The notes below the pieces were generated by a model that searched no databases, was not told the origin of the DNA, and was given only the letters and a program-made list of their open reading frames with translations. Position numbers and translations under genes: made by a program. From positions 1-11,340 of the forward strand of contig JAQSXM010000069.1 in NCBI GenBank assembly GCA_029256645.1: 11,340 nucleotides of DNA. Reading direction: 5' to 3'. Positions 1 through 6,326 of this stretch are shown in pieces; the stretch's first letter is position 1, and every line of letters begins with the position of its first letter. The stretch comes from Sporomusa sp. GTDB lineage: Bacteria; Bacillota_C; Negativicutes; Sporomusales; Sporomusaceae.

Positions 1-263
1 CCGAAATCCTTGCCGTGGTCCAGATTCATCGCCACAGGTATCTTGGCTTCCTCGGCCATTTTCCTGACAATCAGCGGAATATATTCGCCCTTGATGTATC
101 CGGTCAGATGATGTGCTGCGATATCAACAATAATCGGAGCATGTTCCTCTTCGGCAGCCTTAATGGCAGCCCGGGCTGTTTCAAAATTAAATACATTGGG
201 AGCGGCAACAGCGTAGTTGTGCTTATTGGCATCTTCCAATATCTCTTTCATAGTTATAAACAT
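1..263 (-). CDS. Class II ketose-bisphosphate aldolase, N-terminal part (cut by window edge)
   Basis: Only the first 87 residues lie in the window. The translation begins MFITMKEILEDANKHNYAVA and contains NVFNFETARA (about residues 23-32), the usual class II aldolase opening in which a cytosolic Zn enzyme cleaves a ketose bisphosphate to dihydroxyacetone phosphate and an aldehyde. The segment VAMNLDHGKDF ends the visible part. D82 and H83 in LDHG match the catalytic Asp and a Zn-ligand His of the GatY/KbaY/Fba family. The start ATG at 263 has AGGAGA seven bases upstream; a second in-frame ATG at 251 is too far from it. The gene follows the EIIC gene by 81 bases and is the last visible gene of the PTS operon, so it probably acts on the phosphorylated form of the imported sugar after a second phosphorylation. 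Whether it is specific for fructose, tagatose or another ketose bisphosphate cannot be told from this fragment. Confidence 0.9.
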   Translation of the reverse strand, partial: MFITMKEILEDANKHNYAVAAPNVFNFETARAAIKAAEEEHAPIIVDIAAHHLTGYIKGEYIPLIVRKMAEEAKIPVAMNLDHGKDF

Positions 264-300
264 AATGGTATCTCTCCTCGTTTAACTTTATTTGGGATAA

Positions 301-330
301 CCTGCTCTCCGGGCTTATCCTGAGAGCAGG
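301..330 (-). promoter_or_regulatory. Intercistronic hairpin between EIIC and aldolase
   Basis: CCTGCTCTC (301-309) and GAGAGCAGG (322-330) are perfect 9-bp complements with a 12-base loop, lying in the 81-base gap between EIIC stop and aldolase start. On the minus strand the stem is followed by TTATCCC, not a run of U, so it is not a convincing intrinsic terminator. An mRNA stability or processing element, or a weak attenuator that sets the aldolase/EIIC ratio, is more likely. The structure is seen in the sequence; the role is inferred. Confidence 0.5.
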
Positions 331-344
331 CTATCTTACCCGGT

Positions 345-1436
345 CTAGACAGTTTTAATCACTACATCAAAATCCTCTGCAACCGCTTCTTCTTCTACCT
401 CTAAGCCAACAGGTATTTTAGGCCGGATGACCGACAGGATAATTCCCGTAACCAGCGAGCCCACAATGAGTGCTATGATAAACCCCCCTGGATTCAGCAT
501 CAACGGCACCGAGAATGATCCCCCGTGGGGCAAAGGCGATTCTACCCCCCAAAGCATACACAGTCCTCCGGCTACGGCCGAACCGATGGAAGAAGAAGGG
601 ATTACCCGGAAAGGGTCGGCGGCGGCAAAAGGCAGAACACCCTCAGTAACCTGGCATAGTCCTAATGGGATGGCCACCTTGGCGGCTTCTCTTTCCGCGG
701 GGGTGAACTTGTTCCTGGCAAAAGCAAACACGGATAATCCGACGCCAAGCGGCGGGGTCATGCTTGCACAGATCTTGCTTGCAGCAGGTCCCATGACGCC
801 GTCTGCCAATAGGCCATTGGCAACAGTGCTGCCCACTTTATTCACAGGGCCGCCCATATCAAATCCCATCAGCCCGCCAATAATCGCGCCAAACAAAAAC
901 TTGGAAGCAGTATTCATAGACTTAATTGTTTCTGCGGCCCAGGCTGAGGCGGAAGCGATAGGCGGTCCGATAATGACCAGCATAAAGATGGACCCCATAA
1001 GACCGGCTAACAGCGGAATGATCAGAATAGGCATCAGGGGCACAACAGGCTTGGGAACTTTCACATAATTCCGGATTAAGACAACGCAATAGCCGACAAT
1101 TAAGCCGCCAATAATGCCCCCGATAAAACCGGCTTTAATTTGTACCGCCAGGGTGCCGATGAGCAGTCCCGGCGCAATACCAGGCTTGTCACCTACGGAA
1201 AAGGCGATATAGGCACTTAATACAGGCACAACCAAACCCATGGCCACAGTGCCGGCCGTGTTCATCATGCCGGGAATGGTATCAGGCTGTTGTGCCACAT
1301 TTACTCCACCCAGCATTTTTGCAAAGGCCAGTAAGAGACCGCCCATTACAATCGCCGGTATCATATAGGAAATCCCTGTTAAAACGTGTTTTTTAATTTC
1401 GCCGCCCACGCTGCGGCTGGCATCGTTTTTACCCAC
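345..1436 (-). CDS. PTS fructose-family transporter, EIIC membrane subunit
   Basis: This 363-residue integral membrane protein forms the sugar channel of a fructose-family phosphotransferase system, passing the substrate to EIIB for phosphorylation during uptake. Hydrophobic segments run from about residue 20 to 345, consistent with roughly nine or ten membrane spans. Family motifs are visible: GISYMIPAIVMGGLL (21-35), GFDMGGPVNK (191-200), MTPPLG (226-231), TEGVLPFAAADP (264-275) and ESPLPHGG near 305. Here EIIC is a free-standing protein, not fused to EIIA/EIIB as in many FruA proteins. The start is GTG at 1436, with AGAGG seven bases upstream; 18 bases separate it from the EIIB stop. A short acidic tail (about residues 345-363) follows the last span. 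The exact sugar is not deducible; fructose, another ketose or a polyol are all possible. Confidence 0.92.
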   Translation of the reverse strand: MGKNDASRSVGGEIKKHVLTGISYMIPAIVMGGLLLAFAKMLGGVNVAQQPDTIPGMMNTAGTVAMGLVVPVLSAYIAFSVGDKPGIAPGLLIGTLAVQIKAGFIGGIIGGLIVGYCVVLIRNYVKVPKPVVPLMPILIIPLLAGLMGSIFMLVIIGPPIASASAWAAETIKSMNTASKFLFGAIIGGLMGFDMGGPVNKVGSTVANGLLADGVMGPAASKICASMTPPLGVGLSVFAFARNKFTPAEREAAKVAIPLGLCQVTEGVLPFAAADPFRVIPSSSIGSAVAGGLCMLWGVESPLPHGGSFSVPLMLNPGGFIIALIVGSLVTGIILSVIRPKIPVGLEVEEEAVAEDFDVVIKTV

Positions 1437-1454
1437 TTTATAGCCTCTTTTCCT

Positions 1455-1766
1455 TTATAGATTTAACTTTTCCTGGATTTTTTTGATTAGCGTTTCCGGA
1501 GTCTTGACAATAGTCGAAATAGGAACTTCCACCAGTTTCTTGCCGTTAAATCTTTCTTTGCCGAGAATCTCAATATCGGCGGCGATGATTACTACATCAG
1601 CTTCTTCGATATCTTGTTTGGTTAACGCGTTCTGGGTACCAATGGTCCCCTGCGTCTCGACTTTTACTTTATGTCCCAGTTTTTTGGCTGCATTGACAAA
1701 CTTTTCTTTGGCAACATAGGTATGGGCTATTCCTGCCGTGCATGCTGTTATCCCGACAATATTCAT
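1455..1766 (-). CDS. PTS fructose-family EIIB subunit
   Basis: This is a 103-residue cytosolic EIIB that takes a phosphoryl group from EIIA on a cysteine and gives it to the sugar held by EIIC. The phosphocysteine is C9 in ITACTAGIAHTYVA (6-19). Fructose-family EIIB usually reads ACPTGIAHT here, so the two residues after the cysteine (Thr-Ala instead of Pro-Thr) differ from the common form while the GIAHT part is kept. ADVVIIAADIEI (about 56-67) is the typical central strand of the fold. The length is normal for a single EIIB domain. The start ATG at 1766 has a strong AGGAGG eight bases upstream. It lies between EIIA (31-base gap) and EIIC (18-base gap), giving a full split EIIA-EIIB-EIIC set. 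Confidence 0.92.
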   Translation of the reverse strand: MNIVGITACTAGIAHTYVAKEKFVNAAKKLGHKVKVETQGTIGTQNALTKQDIEEADVVIIAADIEILGKERFNGKKLVEVPISTIVKTPETLIKKIQEKLNL

Positions 1767-1797
1767 CTGTTACCCCTCCTTTCTTACAAAATTCCAC

Positions 1798-2262
1798 TCA
1801 TACAGATATTTCTGTGGTATTAAAGATTTCCAGCACCTGCCGATGATCTTTGGCGGCCAATATCCTTTGCTGGGAATCATCATGAGCAAGGACGGCCGCC
1901 AATTGTGATAACAGCCTTAAATGCTCATCACTGCCATTGTCTTCCGGGACGGCAAAGAGAAAAATAATTTTTACCGGATTGCCGTCCAAAGTCTCCCAGC
2001 CTATGGGATTTTGCAGTCTTGCCAGAGCAACACTGGTCTTGAGCACACTACTGGACTTTCCATGCGGAATAGCAATAAAGTTGCCAATTCCGGTCGGTCC
2101 TTCCGCCTCTCTGCCGTGCACATCCTGCAAGTAACTTATCCTGGAAGATATTGCGCCATCGGCAAGCAACAACTCGGATAACTTTTCCAGTGCGTCTTGT
2201 TTGCTTGCCGCATTCATAGCTAAGTCGATAATCTCCGGCCTTAGCACTTCACTAAATTCCAT
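1798..2262 (-). CDS. PTS fructose-family EIIA subunit
   Basis: This is a 154-residue cytosolic EIIA of the fructose/mannitol (PtsN-like) class. It accepts phosphate from HPr on a histidine and passes it to EIIB. The active histidine is H67 in GIGNFIAIPHGKSSSV (58-73), the family signature. Downstream, VKIIFLFAVPEDNGSDEHLRLLSQLA (about 97-122, read in two parts) is the expected second half of the domain. Length matches a single EIIA domain. The start ATG at 2262 has AGGGG ten bases upstream. The gene begins 23 bases after the regulator stop, which supports one transcript with the regulator and the other PTS genes. The regulator also carries an EIIA-like domain, so the operon encodes two such domains. 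Confidence 0.93.
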   Translation of the reverse strand: MEFSEVLRPEIIDLAMNAASKQDALEKLSELLLADGAISSRISYLQDVHGREAEGPTGIGNFIAIPHGKSSSVLKTSVALARLQNPIGWETLDGNPVKIIFLFAVPEDNGSDEHLRLLSQLAAVLAHDDSQQRILAAKDHRQVLEIFNTTEISV

Positions 2263-2285
2263 TGCATCTTATCCCCTTAAGTTTT

Positions 2286-4247
2286 TTATAGATAGCACTG
2301 CTCTTCAAGCAATTTCAATGCCGCTGCCTGATCTCCGGCATTTCTCAGCAAGGCTAAAAATTTATCCATATCAAGTGCTTTGTACAAGTTCCCGAGAACT
2401 TCCGTGGAATTTAAAACATCGATATCTGCTACGGCCAGCATAAAAATAATGTCTACATATTCGCCATGCCCCCACTTAACAGGTCTCTTCAATACAGCTA
2501 ACGCTATTTGCGACCGGTTGACGCTCTGAGGAAAACCATGAGGAATGGCAACTCCTTTGCCAATTTCCGTTGAATGACTGTTCTCCCTTTTCAGTACGCT
2601 TTGCTCAAAATCTGCTTTTACATAGCCGTGGGCTATCAGTCGGGCGCACATATCCTGTATCGCAGCTTCTTTACTGTCATAACTAACATTGATTTGAATA
2701 AGCTCTTTGCTGATTATAGGGTTATGCGGCTGTTTTCTGAAACCGGCAATATAAGTACTAAGCTTTAAAATGTCTGTCTGATTCAATAACGGGCTAATCA
2801 CAAGAACCGGTTTTGGTGCCGTAACAGGAACAGTGGATATAATAAGGTCGATATCCTGCAGGATGGTGTGTTGTAATGTAATAATTGAGGTCACTTTGCT
2901 GATTTCAATTTCTTTAAAATGCCGCTCCAGCTTGATTGCCAAAAATTGCGAGCTTCCCATTCCACTAGGGCAAACAACAAGGGCTCTGACCGGTTTCTTC
3001 TGCCTTTCAATAGCAGCGCCAAGATGCAAGGCGATATAACCGATTTCCTCCTCGGTGATTTTCTTTCCCAGATGCCTTTCAAAGACAGTACTGGCTATCC
3101 AGGCAACTCCGAATATTTCCGGATAGTCTTCTTTGATTTGTTGCAACAGCGGGTTCCGCAAATTGAGATCATATTCCAGCCGGTTGATAGTAGGCCTTAG
3201 ATGCAGCACCAAACCATGTAAGGCCTGTTTGTCATGGCTAAAGTCGACAGACAACGCTTTTTGCGCAATACTGATAATTTCTTTAGCCATGATTATCGCC
3301 AGTTCCTGATCATCTTCACCCTCAAAAATTACACCGATATCCTGATCAGGGCTTCTCTGCAGCTTACTGCCAAGGATATGAAACAAGATATAGCCGATTT
3401 CCTGGTCCGGCAACTTAATCCCAAATTGGTCTTGAATATCATCGGCAATCTGTTTGGCAAATTGGTATTCGTTTTTTGTTTTCAAATCTGCTAAGGTTGC
3501 ATGAGATAAGATGATATCCCGGCCATCCTGCAACCGCTTGATAGCTATGGCTATATGAATAACCAAACTGGCAAAAGCCTCTGTGGTAAACTGGTATCCC
3601 ATGGTTTCCTCCGACCGGTTTACGATTTTTTCCAGTCGTTGGTAGTCGATATTGATTAAACCTGCTAATTTATTCCTGGTGTTATAATCAATTTTCGGTG
3701 CAGAATCGTTGTATAACATTTCCTGCAGCTCGGTATACCCTCTGTTAGAGACAATTAAATTTGCTATAGCGTTACGGCAGTTTTCTTCCCGGCCTGCTAT
3801 TTTAATGCCGTAATTCGTTCTTCTCACAAGTTTCAAATCAAATGACTTCAACCACTTCTCAATGTTTTCCAGATCCTTTTGAATGGTTACATTGCTGACG
3901 TAAAGCTCCTGTGCTATTTTCTTAATCGTTACACTCCCTTCACTCATGAAAAGCCGTTTTAGAATATTGTTTTTTCTTTCCTGGGGTGAATAGGGTTCAA
4001 TGCTGTAAGTATGTACCCTGACTTCATTAGCAACCTGCAACCGGGTCTGGTCTGCGCCTTGCAATTGTATGCCAATGCCCGGCCGCTTTTGCAGCGTAAG
4101 TTCCCGGTCTTTGAGAAACTGCTCCACCATGATTAAATCATTCCGTACGGTCCGATTCGACACTTTAAGCTGCTGGGCAATGTTATCTATTTTCACCGGT
4201 CCCTCGCTGTTGAGCAACATACAGATGATTTTGTTGACTCTGCTCGT
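2286..4247 (-). CDS. PRD-containing PTS-controlled transcriptional activator (LicR/MtlR/ManR-type)
   Basis: Multidomain regulator of about 653 residues from this start (665 if read from TTG 4283; numbering below uses the longer form). Order: N-terminal HTH (about 15-70), second Mga-like HTH (about 103-165), PRD1 with H243 and H302, PRD2 with H361 and H420, an EIIB-like domain with C438 in VVCPSGMGSS, and a C-terminal EIIA-like domain with H582 in GVAIPHGF. HPr and EII phosphorylation of such sites reports sugar supply and turns the DNA-binding part on or off. It is the first gene of the PTS operon and probably controls its own promoter. The start is odd: a full AGGAGGTGATC (4261-4251) sits eight bases before ACG (4247), exactly where homologues would open (TSRVNKII). 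TTG 4283 lacks a ribosome site, GTG 4256 lies inside one, and ATG 4220 is too far. ACG is my best guess, not certain; function is well supported. Confidence 0.9.
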   Translation of the reverse strand, partial: TSRVNKIICMLLNSEGPVKIDNIAQQLKVSNRTVRNDLIMVEQFLKDRELTLQKRPGIGIQLQGADQTRLQVANEVRVHTYSIEPYSPQERKNNILKRLFMSEGSVTIKKIAQELYVSNVTIQKDLENIEKWLKSFDLKLVRRTNYGIKIAGREENCRNAIANLIVSNRGYTELQEMLYNDSAPKIDYNTRNKLAGLINIDYQRLEKIVNRSEETMGYQFTTEAFASLVIHIAIAIKRLQDGRDIILSHATLADLKTKNEYQFAKQIADDIQDQFGIKLPDQEIGYILFHILGSKLQRSPDQDIGVIFEGEDDQELAIIMAKEIISIAQKALSVDFSHDKQALHGLVLHLRPTINRLEYDLNLRNPLLQQIKEDYPEIFGVAWIASTVFERHLGKKITEEEIGYIALHLGAAIERQKKPVRALVVCPSGMGSSQFLAIKLERHFKEIEISKVTSIITLQHTILQDIDLIISTVPVTAPKPVLVISPLLNQTDILKLSTYIAGFRKQPHNPIISKELIQINVSYDSKEAAIQDMCARLIAHGYVKADFEQSVLKRENSHSTEIGKGVAIPHGFPQSVNRSQIALAVLKRPVKWGHGEYVDIIFMLAVADIDVLNSTEVLGNLYKALDMDKFLALLRNAGDQAAALKLLEEQCYL

Positions 4248-4250
4248 ACT

Positions 4251-4261
4251 GATCACCTCCT
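4251..4261 (-). promoter_or_regulatory. Full-length Shine-Dalgarno of the regulator gene
   Basis: The minus strand reads AGGAGGTGATC, an 11-base perfect match to the usual complement of the 16S rRNA 3' end. Counting from AGGAGG, the next eight bases (TGATCAGT) lead to ACG at 4247. No ATG, GTG or TTG occurs in any frame at normal spacing downstream. This site therefore decides where initiation should occur and points to a non-standard start codon. Confidence 0.75.
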
Positions 4262-4303
4262 GCCGGAAGACTTGTGGCAACAACTTATATTATTGGCCGG
4301 CAT
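4253..4303 (-). CDS. Possible 16-codon upstream ORF in the regulator leader
   Basis: ATG at 4303 opens a short frame encoding MPANNISCCHKSSGRR, ending in TGA at 4255-4253 inside the regulator's AGGAGGTGATC. The promoter -10 box ends at 4314, so the predicted transcript start (about 4305-4308) is only a few bases before this ATG, making it nearly leaderless; there is no Shine-Dalgarno. If translated, ribosomes would end on top of the regulator's ribosome site, which could couple or limit its translation. It is in a different frame from the regulator. Short frames arise by chance, so this is a weak call. Confidence 0.25.
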   Translation of the reverse strand: MPANNISCCHKSSGRR

Positions 4304-4313
4304 CTTTAGTCAC

Positions 4314-4342
4314 ATTATAGGAGTGAATTCTGTATATTTCAA
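4314..4342 (-). promoter_or_regulatory. Sigma-A-type promoter of the PTS operon
   Basis: On the minus strand TTGAAA (4342-4337) is followed by a 17-bp spacer and a consensus TATAAT (4319-4314). Transcription would start near 4307, about 60 bases before the proposed regulator start. Sequence and position both fit the promoter of the regulator-EIIA-EIIB-EIIC-aldolase operon. Confidence 0.75.
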
Positions 4343-4348
4343 TATGTC

Positions 4349-4366
4349 TAACTATTATAATAATTA
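4349..4366. promoter_or_regulatory. Near-perfect palindrome upstream of the PTS promoter, candidate operator
   Basis: TAACTATTATAATAATTA pairs with its own reverse complement at eight of nine positions (one C-A mismatch). It is centred about 50 bases upstream of the predicted transcript start and just beyond the -35 box, where a PRD-type activator could bind. The site is AT-rich, so chance symmetry is possible. It also contains a TATAAT reading on the plus strand, but no matching -35 box was seen. Confidence 0.35.
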
Positions 4367-4467
4367 CCTTAACAATGTGGCAATTATTTAGTAAACCATG
4401 CTGCAAACCTTACCGTTCCTGGTGTTTGTCAGGTTCCGTCTCCGCCCTGCCCACGGCCGGTTCCGGT

Positions 4468-4496
4468 TTGCCAACAGCACCCTACCGTGTTATATT
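4468..4496 (+). promoter_or_regulatory. Promoter of the small membrane-protein gene
   Basis: TTGCCA (4468-4473), a 17-bp spacer and TATATT (4491-4496) form a good sigma-A-type promoter. Transcription would begin near 4503, leaving a leader of about 30 bases that carries GGGAG (4521-4525) before ATG 4534. The agreement of promoter, ribosome site and start supports a real plus-strand gene here. Confidence 0.55.
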
Positions 4497-4533
4497 GCTG
4501 ATAGATGGATTATGGATGACGGGAGTTGGAAAA

Positions 4534-4845
4534 ATGCGCAGCATGCTGGCAATCCTGACCTATAAGCGATATGAAACAGCAGACCGGATTGTAATTGTTT
4601 TTAATTCTGTCCTCATGTATCTAAGAATCGGTATTGCAACAATTGGCTGCATTGCCTGTATATTAAATGAGTTCATCATCGGGATTACCGCCTTATTAAC
4701 GATAATCGTCCTGCAAGTGCTATATGGAGCGCTGACAGCCCCGCTCTTCCGTGAAGTAACAGCGGCAATAAAAAATGGTAAAGCGCAAATCACCGGCAGT
4801 AAATATTCCCTGCAGAACCCCCTAACGGTAACGATTGCAAAGTAA
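4534..4845 (+). CDS. Unrecognised small protein with two probable membrane segments
   Basis: I do not recognise this 103-residue protein. It starts MRSMLAILTYKRYETADR and has two hydrophobic stretches, about residues 18-42 (IVIVFNSVLMYLRIG onward) and 47-70 (FIIGITALLTIIVLQVLYG), which could form a membrane hairpin. A charged loop (REVTAAIKNGKAQ, about 73-85) and a polar tail follow. The reading frame is open further upstream, to ATG 4375, but I chose ATG 4534 because GGGAG lies eight bases before it and the predicted promoter starts transcription near 4503, inside the longer frame. It is the only plus-strand gene in the window, between the divergent PTS operon and the convergent kor operon, so it is probably expressed alone. 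A competing minus-strand frame (4560-4865) has no such signals. Function unknown; that it is coding is likely but not proven. Confidence 0.6.
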   Translation: MRSMLAILTYKRYETADRIVIVFNSVLMYLRIGIATIGCIACILNEFIIGITALLTIIVLQVLYGALTAPLFREVTAAIKNGKAQITGSKYSLQNPLTVTIAK

Positions 4846-4856
4846 GGACAGGTATC

Positions 4857-4902
4857 AAAAAACAAGCCTCATCCCCGCATTACGCAAGGGCTGAGGCTTG
4901 TT
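4857..4902 (-). terminator. Intrinsic terminator of the kor operon
   Basis: AACAAGCCTCA (4861-4871) and TGAGGCTTGTT (4892-4902) form a perfect 11-bp stem, which CCC/GGG may extend after a small internal bulge. On the minus strand it runs into six T residues (4862-4857), giving a classic terminator about 70 bases after the korC stop. On the plus strand it is followed by GCACAGTT, with no U run, so it would be only a weak terminator for the small membrane-protein gene that ends at 4845. Confidence 0.85.
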
Positions 4903-4972
4903 GCACAGTTAGGCACAGCTGATGTTTTTACATTACTTTATTCAATAAGGCACAGGATATGTCTCTCCTGCT

Positions 4973-5497
4973 TCATACCATTCCCATACCAAGCTGGATA
5001 GCTTTCTCATTCAGCCTTTCCGTTCCCTTGGGCACACGGGCCAAAACAGCTTTTATCAGTGAATCGGCCGATACTATATTGGTTATTTTGATTATAGCAC
5101 CCAAAGCTATTATATTCGCAAATAGTGCTTTCCCTAAGGCTTCCTTAGCAGCTTGGGTAATTGGAAGCTGGTATAACCTGCTAAAATTTGTTTCCGGCAA
5201 GCGATGTACAAACAGATTGTCAGTAACCAGTATGCCTGCTTGCGTAAGATCGGTGGTATATTTCATACAAGCTTCCTGGCTCATGGCCAATACCAGATCA
5301 GGTACTGTTACCTTCGGATAATGGATTACCTTGTCAGAAATAAGAACTTCCGCTTTGCTGGAGCCACCCCGCGCTTCAGGCCCATATGACTGGGACTGTA
5401 TGGCAAGTTGTCCATCTAAAAGAGCTGCTTCAGCCAAGATAATCCCGGCTAGTATCAACCCCTGTCCACCAGTTCCGGATAAACGCAGTTGCTGCAT
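4973..5497 (-). CDS. korC: 2-oxoacid:ferredoxin oxidoreductase, gamma subunit
   Basis: This is a 174-residue gamma subunit of a four-subunit 2-oxoacid:ferredoxin oxidoreductase. The family opening LRLSGTGGQGLILAG (4-18) is present, followed by SYGPEARGGSSKAEVLIS (37-54), the standard signature in which the subunit helps form the CoA-binding region. VPDLVLAMSQEA (about 65-76) is also typical. Length is normal for a separate gamma subunit. The start ATG at 5497 lies one base after the korB stop (TAAT then ATG), with GGAG inside the end of korB, so translation is probably coupled. It is the last gene of the operon and is followed by a terminator. KorC (2-oxoglutarate) is my preferred name because of the four-gene KorDABC layout; a branched-chain (Vor) or other 2-oxo acid specificity is not excluded. 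Confidence 0.88.
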   Translation of the reverse strand: MQQLRLSGTGGQGLILAGIILAEAALLDGQLAIQSQSYGPEARGGSSKAEVLISDKVIHYPKVTVPDLVLAMSQEACMKYTTDLTQAGILVTDNLFVHRLPETNFSRLYQLPITQAAKEALGKALFANIIALGAIIKITNIVSADSLIKAVLARVPKGTERLNEKAIQLGMGMV

Positions 5498-5498
5498 A

Positions 5499-6326
5499 TT
5501 AATTCGCTCCTTTCCGGACTTTGGCTGTCAGCTTATCATATTCCTCTGTGTATTCCGGTGCCTGCGCCTGATAGAGCATACCAAGGGGGAACTTGCCGGC
5601 TTTTTCTTCGTCCGGCAGTTTATCATAAGCACTAAGCGCAACACCATGTTCCTTTTGCCACCTCATCATGTCCGCAGCAGATCCCAGCTTATTCTGGCGT
5701 CCATAAGAAATTGGACAGGCGGTTATTGCATCGACAATACCAAAGCCCTTATGCTGGATACCCTGGCAAATCAGGTCTGCTAACATTTGCGTGTGAAAAG
5801 TGGTAGCACGGGCAATATAGGTTGCACCTGCACCTTTCGCCAGATCGGCTATGTTAAACGGGCGGTCTATTGTTCCATACGGGGCAGTTGTCGCCTTGGA
5901 GCCAGTTGGCGTAAGCGGCGAATACTGGCCGCCGGTCATACCATAAATATTGTTATTGTACAGTACCACAGTAACATCTACATTACGGCGGGCAGCATGA
6001 ATAAAGTGGTTGCCACCGATCGCGGTAGCGTCGCCGTCGCCGGTAACGACAATTACTGTAAGCCGCGGTTCGGCAAGTTTAATGCCGGTGGCTACCGGCA
6101 AAGCACGGCCATGGGCGGAGTGTACGGTATTAAAATCAAGATAGCCGGAAGCACGGCTTGAGCAGCCTATCCCGGATACGATCACTACATTGTCTTGTTC
6201 AAGGCCAAGTTTGTCTATCGCCCGTACGAGGGCACCGGTGACAATCCCATTGCCGCAGCCCGGACACCAAATATGGGGCAGCCGCCCGGGGCGGAAGTAC
6301 TTTTCGACAATTTGTTCCATGTTCAT
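5499..6326 (-). CDS. korB: 2-oxoacid:ferredoxin oxidoreductase, beta (TPP-binding) subunit
   Basis: This 275-residue subunit binds thiamine diphosphate and an iron-sulfur cluster and carries out oxidative decarboxylation of the 2-oxo acid. The TPP motif spans GDGDATAIGGNHF (96-108) to NNNIYGMTGGQ (124-134). Four cysteines, C21 and C24 (WCPGCGNG), C55 (GIGCSSR) and C204 (TACPISYGRQN), are placed as the [4Fe-4S] ligands of KGOR-type beta subunits. The start ATG at 6326 overlaps the korA stop as ATGA, with GGGGG a few bases upstream; M3 (6320) is an alternative. The tight overlap shows one transcript and coupled translation with korA. The length fits the short beta subunits of Kor/Vor enzymes, which lack the C-terminal extension of pyruvate enzymes. 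Confidence 0.93.
   Translation of the reverse strand: MNMEQIVEKYFRPGRLPHIWCPGCGNGIVTGALVRAIDKLGLEQDNVVIVSGIGCSSRASGYLDFNTVHSAHGRALPVATGIKLAEPRLTVIVVTGDGDATAIGGNHFIHAARRNVDVTVVLYNNNIYGMTGGQYSPLTPTGSKATTAPYGTIDRPFNIADLAKGAGATYIARATTFHTQMLADLICQGIQHKGFGIVDAITACPISYGRQNKLGSAADMMRWQKEHGVALSAYDKLPDEEKAGKFPLGMLYQAQAPEYTEEYDKLTAKVRKGAN

Noticed and set aside
427..1068. Long plus-strand open frame of 213 codons opposite EIIC
   Set aside because: It lies wholly within a clearly recognisable EIIC gene, has low-complexity Pro/Ser/Ala-rich content and no family features; it is an antisense shadow.
4253..4261. Programmed frameshift joining the upstream ORF to the regulator (AGG AGG TGA)
   Set aside because: Reaching the regulator frame needs a -1 shift, and the sequence is not a slippery heptamer; simple termination or re-initiation is more likely.
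4375..4533. N-terminal extension of the plus-strand membrane-protein frame to ATG 4375
   Set aside because: The predicted promoter lies inside this stretch and the good ribosome site is at ATG 4534; the extension is rich in Cys, Pro and Ser and looks non-coding.
4560..4865. Minus-strand frame of 101 codons overlapping the small membrane-protein gene
   Set aside because: It has no ribosome site or promoter, and it starts within the hairpin region used as terminator of the kor operon; the plus-strand frame has all three signals.
5331..5783. Plus-strand frame of 150 codons opposite korC and korB
   Set aside because: It spans two well-supported minus-strand genes and has no domain features or initiation signals.
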